A stretch of 64,000 nt of DNA from Roseibium salinum (GCF_026240905.1 NZ_JAPEVI010000003.1:1054001-1118000), one strand, 5' to 3'. Numbered from the stretch's first letter, positions 26,017-33,225 are shown. The notes: generated by a model from the sequence alone, not told the origin. Translations and numbers: made by a program.

Positions 26017-26342
26017 GACAGCTTTCTGATTGGTTTTGGGACTTGCCGCTGTCAAAGATGGCTGTCATCGCAGCGTTTGCGGCGATCGGGGCGGCACTGC
26101 CGAAGGATCTTTCGACGCGCGACAGGCTCATGACATTTTTCGTCGGGTTCATTCTCGCGCTCGTCTTCGGTGAACCGATGCGTGAGCAACTGGGTTTGTC
26201 GGAAAGCTGGGCCTTCGGTATGGCCGGCATTCTTGCCATGACCGGCAGAAATCTCGCGGTCTTCATCATCCGCGCCAGCCGCGACCCGAAGGCATTTGCG
26301 AAGGATCTGATGGAAGTGTGGCGCGGAATATGGGGAAACTAG
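26013..26342 (+). CDS. second holin-like small membrane protein
   Basis: A 109-residue protein with three hydrophobic stretches ('MAVIAAFAAIGAALP', 'MTFFVGFILALVFG', 'AFGMAGILAMTGRNLAVFII') and a charged C-terminus. Its ATG overlaps the lipoprotein stop (ATGA), so it belongs to the lysis operon. It could be a class I-like holin, an antiholin, or a partner to the LLH-like protein. Its stop is the last recognisable phage-structural or lysis coding sequence. Confidence 0.6.
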   Translation: MRQLSDWFWDLPLSKMAVIAAFAAIGAALPKDLSTRDRLMTFFVGFILALVFGEPMREQLGLSESWAFGMAGILAMTGRNLAVFIIRASRDPKAFAKDLMEVWRGIWGN

Positions 26343-26610
26343 GAACAGTTACGACGACGATTCATGCCTGAAATAGTAATAATAGAATTGCACGAAGGCC
26401 ATGCAGTGGTAAACCTACGCATTGATCAGGAAAACAATTGCGGATCGAACATGGAAAGATAAAGGTTAAGTTGGCCGTCACCAGGGTCAGCAACGCTGTC
26501 ACATTCCTCCGGTCAGTAAAGCGCAACTTCACTCCGAATGGATGATTAAAAGCCAAAATTAACTTCCGTGGTAGAGTTTCAAAGGAAATCGGATAAGGTG
26601 ATTGAGATTA

Positions 26611-27111
26611 ATGCTTGATTATATTCACAGCTATTTGTTGTCTCATAAAGATTTTATCGAGACATTCGCATACTTAGCGACAGTATTCGCGTTTCTTGTC
26701 CCTCTACCAGCTTTCGTGATCACAGCATCGATCAAAGTGTACAGCGAAAAGAGAGATCGGGCATTCGGCCTTTTGGACAGAATGAATACGAATGATTCCA
26801 CAAATTTAAGAAATCAAGTTTCAAAGATTTTCGCAGAGAACGAACAATTTGGAGCATGTGAATTCGAAAAATTGAAATTTGAAGATGCAATGGTACTGCA
26901 TGCCTACCTAAATGAAAATGAACTAATCGCGCTGCAGCTAAATACCTCTCGAGTAGAGAGGAGGTTATTTTATAGATATTGGCGATCAGAATACATAGGA
27001 GATTGGAATAAAATCAGCAAATATATTTATTGGCTCAGGAAGTTTTTAAATAATGATAAAATAGCTAATGAATGGGAACTTGCAGCAAAGGCGGCAAAAA
27101 AGGCGAAGTGA
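26611..27111 (+). CDS. membrane protein of unknown function in accessory zone
   Basis: A 166-residue protein in AT-rich DNA clearly unlike the phage genes before it. It starts at ATG behind AAGGTG. One long hydrophobic segment near the N-terminus ('TFAYLATVFAFLVPLPAFVI') anchors it. The remainder is charged and helical and likely cytoplasmic, ending in a Lys-rich tail ('AAKAAKKAK'). The layout (short membrane anchor plus cytoplasmic helical domain) is seen in some exclusion or abortive-infection proteins, but no family is recognised. Confidence 0.65.
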   Translation: MLDYIHSYLLSHKDFIETFAYLATVFAFLVPLPAFVITASIKVYSEKRDRAFGLLDRMNTNDSTNLRNQVSKIFAENEQFGACEFEKLKFEDAMVLHAYLNENELIALQLNTSRVERRLFYRYWRSEYIGDWNKISKYIYWLRKFLNNDKIANEWELAAKAAKKAK

Positions 27112-27484
27112 GTGACACCTGCCGATGTTTGTCAAATGGCATCGCCACATCGCAAGGACGAGCATACGAAGAATACGGTCTGAGTGTAATTCTTACATTG
27201 GTCAGCTGTGCGGTATTGCGGTTCGAGTCGGGGAAAAACGGACTCGTGCCTTGAAAAAGCACGCATAATGGTGCTAATTTGGTATTGCTCGAGTTATCCT
27301 AGCTTTCAAGCACCTGTATTCGGTGCCTTTTCTATCGCTATACTAGCGTTCTTCAGCTTTACTATTTTCCCTATCTTCGAGTGCAAGCTCAGTGCATGCT
27401 CTTGAGGAGAAAGCAGCTCCTCGTCTGCATTTCGGATTCTGTCCGAGCACTGGTCATCAAAACCATGTTTGAGGAGCGGGCCTT
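27112..27484. other. non-coding stretch upstream of the 34-residue peptide gene
   Basis: A 373-base AT-rich stretch without a convincing larger gene. A weak hairpin GCACC/GGTGC followed by CTTTTCT lies at 27310-27331. From 27404 it forms the leader of the small peptide gene, holding two GAGGAG copies and one GCTCCTC. Confidence 0.5.
27404..27477 (+). promoter_or_regulatory. possible Shine-Dalgarno switch ahead of small peptide gene
   Basis: GCTCCTC (27416-27422) is the exact complement of the ribosome-binding sequence GAGGAGC (27471-27477). The same CTCCTC can instead pair with an upstream GAGGAG (27404-27409) in a tight hairpin. The two pairings exclude each other: the first hides, the second frees the ribosome-binding site. 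Seen: the complementarity. Inferred: regulation. Confidence 0.45.
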
Positions 27485-27589
27485 ATGGATCTGTTTTCTG
27501 AAATCGCTACTATTATCACCGTAGCCGCGAGTCTGTGCACGCTGGGTCAATTCGGATTCAAATGGTGGAGCCGACTAAAGATCAGATAG
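27485..27589 (+). CDS. 34-residue hydrophobic peptide, type I toxin-like
   Basis: The frame MDLFSEIATIITVAASLCTL-GQFGFKWWSRLKIR has a very good GAGGAG ribosome-binding site 8 bases upstream. It has an acidic start, one hydrophobic helix, and a Trp-Trp/basic end. That is the layout of Ldr-type membrane toxins (about 35 residues, single span, WW plus basic tail), though sequence identity is low. It is too short for routine gene finders. It could equally be a small regulatory membrane peptide or chance. Confidence 0.4.
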   Translation: MDLFSEIATIITVAASLCTLGQFGFKWWSRLKIR

Positions 27590-27724
27590 CGAAAGCGGCT
27601 TTTCAGAAAAATGTGGTGAATACTGAACATGACGGATCGCGCTGAGCACGCGAGTGGTGCGGTCCGTCACCAGATTTCCACGTCATCGACTCGTTTCATC
27701 TTGGCGGATCTGATGACTGTTATA

Positions 27725-27735
27725 CCCCCCCCCCC
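27725..27735 (+). repeat. run of eleven C
   Basis: A homopolymer of eleven C in an otherwise mixed sequence. It lies between the small peptide gene and the IS630 relic and in no supported gene. It is a likely slippage site or a sequencing-length uncertainty. Confidence 0.8.
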
Positions 27736-27845
27736 ATTTCTCGGTGACTTACAGTCGGGCTTTCGTCTTAGGGCAAATCATGATTCACGATGGGAAACAG
27801 GGGGGCATGGGTGGTCGCACTTCACTCCGCAAAAATTTTGACGCC

Positions 27846-28160
27846 GGAACGCTACGCGGTCTGGCAGGGCAGGCAAAGGGATGTAGGTCACCCGTTCCAA
27901 TGCCGCCATAATGCAGCACCTCGATGAAGTCGCAGCCCCGGTCGCCCCCGGAACCTTGATGATGGACCGGGCCGCCAGGCACATGACCGGAAAGTTTCAG
28001 GTGCCGGACAACATCACGATCCTGCCTTTGGCCCCAAGGCCCCGAGGTCAAACCGGTCGAGAACATCTGGCAATTCATGCGCGAAAACTGGCTCTCGAAC
28101 CGGAAACGGGCACATGGGTTCTGATCAATTGGAACTGGTATAAAGTCCGCAGATAGGAAC
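27846..28160 (+). pseudogene. IS630-family transposase relic (3' part, frameshifted)
   Basis: Broken frames spell out the DDE region and C-terminus of an IS630 transposase: 'MQHLDEVAAPVAPGTLMMD' then 'KFQVPDNITILPLAP', and, after a one-base shift, 'PEVKPVENIWQFMRENWLSN'. The upstream part contains a stop (TAG after 'GQAKGM') and the 3' end is degraded. No clear terminal repeats were found. It shows past transposition into the accessory zone. Confidence 0.8.
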
Positions 28161-28318
28161 AATTCGCCAAGTTCTGCACAATGGTCCGCTGCACCGACAA
28201 AGCAGTCAGCTCCGAGACAATTCTACGGTTGGACTATTGACATCGCTTCACACGATGATCGACTTTATAAATAGTATTTTTCTGTAGGCCTATTCAAAAT
28301 CGCTGGGGGGCGTTTCTT

Positions 28319-29053
28319 TTGTCTGATTCAATTTCATCCGTCGGAGAGTTGATTGAAGCGATTCGAGCAGAGAGAGACCGCGAAGAAGGGGCGGTATGGT
28401 ACCGCGGTCAATCGAAGGCAAGCTGGCCACTCTTGCCTGGCTTCTTCCGCCAGGAGAACAAAATGTCTGAGGCTAGCTTACTGGCAAGGTTCAAGCAGAG
28501 TGCAGCCTTACTCACCGTGACAAAACCTAACAGTTCATTCGACTGGATCTTCTTAATGCAACACTATGGTATGCCAACGCGCCTCTTGGACTGGAGTGAG
28601 AATCCATTGGTTGCATTGTACTTTTCTGTAGACAAAAGCCATCAGGATGACGATGCCGCTCTGTGGACGCTGCGCCCGAATAAGTTGAATACCCATGCAC
28701 ACATAAATGACAAGGATGAGCCGGACTACATCCCCTCATTTGATGATGATGAGGTTCAAAGCTATTCGACTGAGCGGGTCCGAATTGATAAGAGGATGCA
28801 GCTTTTCCCAATTGCGACAATTGCCACTAGAAACAACCCAAGAATTCAGGCGCAGTTAGGAACATTTACCATACACCACAACGACCGAACTCCTATTGAG
28901 GACGTCGGAACAGGCGCGCAATGCAAGAAGTTTGTAATTCCGGCAGACGCCAAGGGGGTGTTACGCGAGGAGCTCTTCCTCCTCGGAATTAACAAACTGA
29001 GCCTTTTTCCGGAAATCGCAAGCATTAGCGAAACACTTAAGGAAATTGTGTAA
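28319..29053 (+). CDS. FRG-domain protein, first gene of candidate defence pair
   Basis: A 244-residue protein starting at TTG with a GGGGGG-type ribosome-binding site. It has the FRG family signature: 'AVWYRGQSKASWPLLPGFFR' at residues 25-44, 'FLMQHYGMPTRLLDWSENPL' with the conserved Gln-His-x-Gly-x-Pro-Thr-Arg-Leu-Leu-Asp-Trp run, then 'ALYFSV'. FRG proteins are widespread in mobile and defence islands; their biochemistry is largely open. Its TAA overlaps the ATG of the DUF262 gene, so both are made together. A perfect TTGACA lies at 28237, but spacing to TATAAA is too long for a confident promoter. Confidence 0.9.
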   Translation: MSDSISSVGELIEAIRAERDREEGAVWYRGQSKASWPLLPGFFRQENKMSEASLLARFKQSAALLTVTKPNSSFDWIFLMQHYGMPTRLLDWSENPLVALYFSVDKSHQDDDAALWTLRPNKLNTHAHINDKDEPDYIPSFDDDEVQSYSTERVRIDKRMQLFPIATIATRNNPRIQAQLGTFTIHHNDRTPIEDVGTGAQCKKFVIPADAKGVLREELFLLGINKLSLFPEIASISETLKEIV

Positions 29054-30144
29054 TGGCTTATGTTCAGACTTCTACGCTAAAAAACGCAACCATCATGCTT
29101 CTTTACGCGGAGAGAGATGAGATAAAGCTTGACCCCGAATACCAAAGAAGCGGTGGAGTCTGGACCTTAAATAAACGTCGCCTACTGATCGATTCTATCC
29201 TTAACGACTATGATATACCAAAGCTATATTTTCACGACTTGGGCGAAGGGGAGGTGAGCGAGGGCGGTAAGAGGTATTCGGTCATCGATGGTCGACAACG
29301 TCTTGAGACAATTTGGTCTTTTATGGACGGAGAATTCACGCTTTCTGAAGACTTTGAGTATCAGAGAGATAACGATGTAGCTATGGGCGGGTTCACATAC
29401 GAGGATATTGCAAAGAAATACCCAAAAATCAGAATTAAGTTTGATTCATTTGTGCTTCCAGTTGTTCTAGTCTCCGTGACAGAAGATGATATTGATCTAA
29501 TCGAGGATATGTTTTCCAGGCTCAATGAGGCGGTTCCGCTGAACGCCGCCGAGAAACGGAATGCGATAGGAGGCGATTTGGTCGCCGCAATCAACGAGGT
29601 ATCTCGGCATTGTTACTTTACGGATTGCGTGAAGTTTAACGACGCGCGCTACAAGCACCGTGAAGTAGCAGCTCGACTTCTACTTTTGGAGGAATCCCTT
29701 GAAGATCGCGGATCTCTCATTGATACAAAAAGAGAGTATCTCGACGGCTTGGCGAGAAGACTTAGAACTGGGAACGAGCAGAAAGTTCAGTTTTTGAAAG
29801 AGAATGTGGTTTCCACTCTCGATGTCATGACCTCAGTCTTCGCCAGAAAAGATGATCTGTTATTGGCGCAGGGTATTCAGACGGTTTACTATCTCCTATT
29901 CAGAAGCGCCAAGAGATTTGGTGAATTGGGTCGGGTGGACCGCCCTGGATTAGTAGCCTTCAGAAAATCCCTGGCCGAGAATCGTGAAATCGCCGCCTCT
30001 GACTACGAAAAGGCCAGTTTTGATCTTCTTGAGTTTGACCGACTGAACCAACAAGGCACCAATGACGCGAGCAGCATTAAAGAGCGGTATTCTATAATCT
30101 GCAATCACTTCAAGGTTTCGCTCGACCCATTAATAGCGGCGTAA
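29053..30144 (+). CDS. DUF262 (GmrS/ParB-like) protein, second gene of candidate defence pair
   Basis: A 363-residue protein. N-terminal DUF262 motifs are clear: 'LDPEYQRSGGVWTLNKRRLL' (residues 27-46), 'YSVIDGRQRLETIWSFMDGE' (the Asp-Gly-x-Gln-Arg motif), and 'DMFSRLNEAVPLNAAEKRNA'. In GmrSD and SspE these motifs belong to an NTP-dependent ParB-like domain. No DUF1524 HNH nuclease motif is visible in the C-terminal half, so this is a DUF262-only form. Overlap with the FRG gene (TAATG) implies a common task. Confidence 0.9.
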   Translation: MAYVQTSTLKNATIMLLYAERDEIKLDPEYQRSGGVWTLNKRRLLIDSILNDYDIPKLYFHDLGEGEVSEGGKRYSVIDGRQRLETIWSFMDGEFTLSEDFEYQRDNDVAMGGFTYEDIAKKYPKIRIKFDSFVLPVVLVSVTEDDIDLIEDMFSRLNEAVPLNAAEKRNAIGGDLVAAINEVSRHCYFTDCVKFNDARYKHREVAARLLLLEESLEDRGSLIDTKREYLDGLARRLRTGNEQKVQFLKENVVSTLDVMTSVFARKDDLLLAQGIQTVYYLLFRSAKRFGELGRVDRPGLVAFRKSLAENREIAASDYEKASFDLLEFDRLNQQGTNDASSIKERYSIICNHFKVSLDPLIAA

Positions 30145-30519
30145 GGTATGTCATGTCACCCGACGCACTTGTCTATGCAATCAGACTTCAATCGGTCGCT
30201 CCGCGTTAAAGCACGACAAGTGCGCTTGACCTGTTTCTGGTCGAAGGACCTTTCATTAACGTACGCAATGTGCTGAGGGCCGGTTAGTTAGTTATGGCGG
30301 GACCGACGGTCAGCTTAGGGCTGGGAGGGCCAAGTTGAACACTTTGGGTGGACGTCTGGCTACCCCCGGTTGCTGTAAGCCGCAAGTCTGCTTACGTGAA
30401 GAGTTTCGGATGCTGTCAGGCGGACAAAAGCCCCCGAGGACCGAAGCAAACGACCAGTCCACATCCTTTTGGGGCAAATTCACCTTTCCCCTGTACGTTA
30501 GAAGAGGTGCGACGACGTC
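30145..30519. other. gap between DUF262 gene and hicB
   Basis: A 375-base convergent gap. Short open frames here overlap the hicB gene on the opposite strand or lack ribosome-binding sites. No terminator with a clear T-run or RNA gene was identified. Confidence 0.5.
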
Positions 30520-30912
30520 TCAGAACATGATATCGCGGCGGGCAAGGTCAGCCAAATACGCGGAACGTGTCAAACCGCGGGTCTTTGCAGTCTGATCTAC
30601 GGCGTCCAGTAGCCCGGCATCCATCGTGATATTCGCTTTCACGGTTCGGCCTGTGAGTGTGATGAGCGGCACGGCGATCAGGAACGCGCCATCCGCGAGT
30701 TCTTTCGCCACGTATTCGTTTAGGCGAATATCAGTCAACGAGCGGGAAGGCGGAAGGGCTTCGCCTTCGAGGTGCAGAGCAAGAGCTTCAGAAGCGTTAT
30801 TTACGAGTTGATCGAGATCGTCCGCGGAAGAAAAGCAGCCCGGTACATCCGGGAACTGAACACCATAAGAGCTGTCCCCATCTTGATGAGCAAGCGCGAT
30901 ATAGTTACGCAT
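30520..30912 (-). CDS. hicB: HicB-family antitoxin without intact HicA
   Basis: A 130-residue antitoxin. The N-terminal RNase H-like HicB domain has 'HQDGDSSYGVQFPDVPGCFS' and 'ASEALALHLEGEALPPS'. The C-terminal part is a ribbon-helix-helix DNA-binding domain ('KANITMDAGLLDAVDQTAKT', 'GLTRSAYLADLA'). Normally HicB neutralises the HicA RNase encoded just upstream. Here only 137 bases separate hicB from the integrase stop, too little for hicA. The ribosome-binding site is AGGAGGG. Confidence 0.9.
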   Translation of the reverse strand: MRNYIALAHQDGDSSYGVQFPDVPGCFSSADDLDQLVNNASEALALHLEGEALPPSRSLTDIRLNEYVAKELADGAFLIAVPLITLTGRTVKANITMDAGLLDAVDQTAKTRGLTRSAYLADLARRDIMF

Positions 30913-30975
30913 ATTTTCCCTCCTTTAATGCCCATCCAGCTTTTTTTGATCTTGCGGCTGCTTGTTTCCATCTAC
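30905..30975 (-). pseudogene. possible hicA remnant
   Basis: A short frame ending WKQAAARSKKAGWALKEGKYA-stop runs into the hicB start, as a hicA gene normally would. Its KKAGW resembles the common HicA C-terminus (RSIAKQAGW-type). The HicA catalytic GSHxxF motif is absent and no full-length frame exists. The match is short, so this is tentative. Confidence 0.35.
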
Positions 30976-30999
30976 CATGCCCCAAGGTGGGCGTATTTA

Positions 31000-31051
31000 T
31001 ATGCGCATACTTGTATGAATGACAATCTTGGTGCGAAACATAATGCGCATT
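31000..31051. promoter_or_regulatory. pair of palindromes upstream of hicB, candidate operators
   Basis: TATGCGCATA (31000-31009) and AATGCGCATT (31042-31051) are perfect 10-bp palindromes sharing the core ATGCGCAT. Their centres are 42 bp apart, about four helical turns. They lie upstream of hicB, whose ribbon-helix-helix domain would bind such sites as dimers. The second overlaps the integrase stop codon. Confidence 0.5.
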
Positions 31052-32378
31052 AAAAGGCTGCGATGCGCCCCTCAACGTCGGACAGAAGATCATCGATCGC
31101 TTCGGCAACTGCGCGTTTGACCGTCAGGTATTCGGCCCGGTCATAATGTTTGCGCGCGACGTCTGCAGCCCGGCCGTGATTGTGCCAGACGTCGATCCAA
31201 TCTCGGTTCAGATTTGGATTCCGATCGATCAGTAGCGTTTTGATGGTCCGGCGAAGGTCCCGGGGTTGAAAGGGCTCGGCCTTTTGCCTGGCACACCACT
31301 TTCGGGCTGCCTGACTAATGCTGTTCAGGGTCTGCGGCTCGTCCGGCTGATGGCTTTTGGGGAACAGGTATGGGCTGCCAGCATCTGAGATCAACATTGC
31401 CGCTTCATAGACAGCTTCCGCCATCCTGGTCAAAGGAAGGTCGTGCGGGTGATTGTTTTTGGTTTTCGGCAAAGCTATCCAGCGCCCCAGCGGTCGTTCC
31501 TGGTACCAACTCTTCTGACTGCGGACGATTTCGGAAATGCGTACACCGCCCATACTTATAATGAGTCGGAAGGTCAGTTTCATTTGGGGGCTGACTCCAC
31601 GGCCGTGATAGCCGTGCCAGAAATCGATCAGCTCCTGCATGGACAACGTCCGATCGCGCGCCTTGCCTTTCATTTTGCCGCCGACATGCGTAACCGGATT
31701 AGCGGTTAAGTTGAAGCGTATGTTCGGGTTCGGATTGGTCGGGTCATAATCGGCCGATAGGCCACGGCTAAAGGCGGCGGACAGATAGGCGCGCGGGTGT
31801 CCGGTCAGAGCGCCGGCCTCGTGGAACTTCCTCAGCCACCTGGTCACGTCGTCGGGCGTCACGCTGTTTGCGGGAATATCGTTTCCTTCATCGTCGAGAC
31901 CAATGACGTTGAGCGCACTGTCTTCCCGTTTGATTAGGTAGTTCTCGTATTCGTCTGCGGTCGCAACTTTCTCGGCGCGCATCTGGCCGATTACGAAGCT
32001 GAACAGGTCACGCACTGTGCCGACCCTATGGTCGTGTTCGGGTGCCCCTTTTGGCTGCGTCGAGCGAGCTTCATCGGCTGCGTCTGCGGCTCGCTGGCGC
32101 GCTTCCTTGAGCCCCATTGCTGGATACTTGCCGAGGGCTATTCTTTTCCTTCCTTCCGGGCCTCTGACCAGGACGGACCACGCCATTGATCGCGAGCCAA
32201 CGCGCAACCGAAGACCTGGAGATAGACTGTCAGCAAATTCTTGTCGGGTGTCGGCCGGCCTCAGGGACTGAAGCCAGCGATCAGTCATCTTCAGGGTTTC
32301 CAAGGCAGATCCTCCGGAACCCAATACGGAACCCAAATCGTTGAGAGTGTCAATCTCTGGGTTCCAAGTGTCATGCAA
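31050..32378 (-). CDS. tyrosine integrase of the prophage
   Basis: Up to 442 residues; a start at 32288 (protein beginning MTDRWLQSLRPADTRQEFAD) is more typical of P4-like integrases. An N-terminal DUF4102-type arm-binding domain ('SLSPGLRLRVGSRS', 'ALGKYPAMGLKEARQRAADA') is followed by a core-binding and a catalytic domain. Catalytic residues are Arg in 'MGGVRISEIVR', Lys in 'LPKTKNN', box II 'QPRDLRRTIKT', His in 'WHNHGRAADVARKHYDR', and the Tyr in the same run. Box II shows Arg where His is usual (HxxR). It lies at the 3' end of tRNA-Lys and runs away from it, the classical position. Confidence 0.92.
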   Translation of the reverse strand: MHDTWNPEIDTLNDLGSVLGSGGSALETLKMTDRWLQSLRPADTRQEFADSLSPGLRLRVGSRSMAWSVLVRGPEGRKRIALGKYPAMGLKEARQRAADAADEARSTQPKGAPEHDHRVGTVRDLFSFVIGQMRAEKVATADEYENYLIKREDSALNVIGLDDEGNDIPANSVTPDDVTRWLRKFHEAGALTGHPRAYLSAAFSRGLSADYDPTNPNPNIRFNLTANPVTHVGGKMKGKARDRTLSMQELIDFWHGYHGRGVSPQMKLTFRLIISMGGVRISEIVRSQKSWYQERPLGRWIALPKTKNNHPHDLPLTRMAEAVYEAAMLISDAGSPYLFPKSHQPDEPQTLNSISQAARKWCARQKAEPFQPRDLRRTIKTLLIDRNPNLNRDWIDVWHNHGRAADVARKHYDRAEYLTVKRAVAEAIDDLLSDVEGRIAAF

Positions 32379-32401
32379 GGGATTGTTTTTTCTGGAATTT
32401 T

Positions 32402-32477
32402 TGGTGAGCCGACAGGGGCTCGAACCCTGGACCTACTGATTAAAAGTCAGTTGCTCTACCAGCTGAGCTATCGGCTC
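32402..32477 (-). tRNA. tRNA-Lys (anticodon TTT), likely attachment site
   Basis: 76 bases including an encoded CCA. The acceptor stem GAGCCGA/TCGGCTC is perfect, the D arm reads AGCTCAGCTGGTAGAGC, the anticodon loop is CTTTTAA, and the T arm is AGGGTTCGAGCCCCT-like. The 3' end faces the integrase gene, so integration probably used the tRNA 3' half as core site. No second copy of that segment occurs in the window; it should lie beyond the left edge. Confidence 0.97.
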
Positions 32478-32848
32478 TCACCAAATTTCCGGTGCAGATG
32501 AGCGCCTTGATTGCTGCGCCATCGCGTTGGTGGCGTGTGTTTAGGCCGACATAGAGGACATTGCAAGAGGCAATTTGGATTTTTTCAACAGGCCCGGGGA
32601 AACAGCATTTTCGAAGTGTTGGCTTTGAAATCACAAATTTTCAACCTGATCGCACCGAGATTTATCTAGTATTGTGCCATTGAATAGAATACCGGATGGT
32701 AATAATCCAAAGAACAGCCCAAAATATTTTTACGGTGCTAATTTACTATGTTCATTTTTAAGAAATTAGGGTCTATTCTCCTGCAAAAACTGTCAGGTAG
32801 CGCGGAAAAGCTTTGTGGGGTAACGTTATCCGGCACATGAGAGGTTAC
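32478..32848. other. gap between tRNA-Lys and next gene
   Basis: A 371-base divergent gap, AT-richer than its surroundings. It holds the likely tRNA promoter and leads into the small chromosomal gene at 32849. It marks the chromosome side of the prophage boundary. No further gene was seen. Confidence 0.5.
32538..32566 (-). promoter_or_regulatory. possible tRNA-Lys promoter
   Basis: On the minus strand TTGCAA, a 17-base spacer and TAAACA precede the tRNA by about 60 bases. The match is moderate and no start site evidence exists. Confidence 0.35.
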
Positions 32849-33142
32849 ATGCACACTACGACGATGGACACTGAAACGAACTCCGTGGAGTTCGATTTCG
32901 TGAAGGGACATATCGCTGCGACGATGACCCTGATTCACGGGTTGATAGACCAAGGCCTGATCGACCGGGATCACCTGGATGCCTTTTTCGCATCTTTCAT
33001 CGGCGATCTTCCGCACAATCGCGAAACCCTGGGACTGCGGCTGATCCTGGATCAGTGGCGGCAGGGTTTGCGGAACGGCGAGGATGAAGAGGAGCTGAAC
33101 GGCAAGCTTTTTGAAGTCATCAATGGCGGCCGGAACAGCTGA
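32849..33142 (+). CDS. small conserved-looking protein of unknown function
   Basis: A 97-residue cytoplasmic helical protein. ATG 32849 has GAGAGG upstream; the frame is open earlier but without a ribosome-binding site. Segments 'FDFVKGHIAATMTLIHGLID' and 'LGLRLILDQWRQGLRNGEDE' are helical; there is no signal or membrane span. It has its own terminator, so it is a single-gene unit. The family is not recognised. Confidence 0.65.
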   Translation: MHTTTMDTETNSVEFDFVKGHIAATMTLIHGLIDQGLIDRDHLDAFFASFIGDLPHNRETLGLRLILDQWRQGLRNGEDEEELNGKLFEVINGGRNS

Positions 33143-33204
33143 AAATACCTGGATATGACCGGCCGGAGCAGGCCGGAACATATCCTGACCGAAGATCGAT
33201 TGTG

Positions 33205-33225
33205 AGGCGCGTTGGCGCCTTTTTT
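33205..33225 (+). terminator. rho-independent terminator
   Basis: AGGCGC/GCGCCT stem with a GTTG loop and six T, 60 bases after the small gene. Confidence 0.8.

Noticed and set aside
27072..27254. 60-codon frame after the accessory membrane protein
   Set aside because: Overlaps the 3' end of the better-supported gene and has no start signal.
27629..27841. 70-codon frame containing the C11 tract
   Set aside because: No ribosome-binding site, composition does not look coding, and the frame depends on the exact length of a homopolymer.
28237..28271. Promoter TTGACA ... TATAAA for the FRG gene
   Set aside because: The hexamers are good but 23 bases apart, too far for a standard promoter; kept only as a remark.
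30335..30595. 86-codon plus-strand frame near the end of hicB
   Set aside because: It overlaps the hicB gene on the other strand, lacks a ribosome-binding site and has no recognisable feature.
1..32400. Second attachment site (copy of the tRNA-Lys 3' end) inside the window
   Set aside because: No second copy of the tRNA 3' segment was seen; it must lie left of the window.
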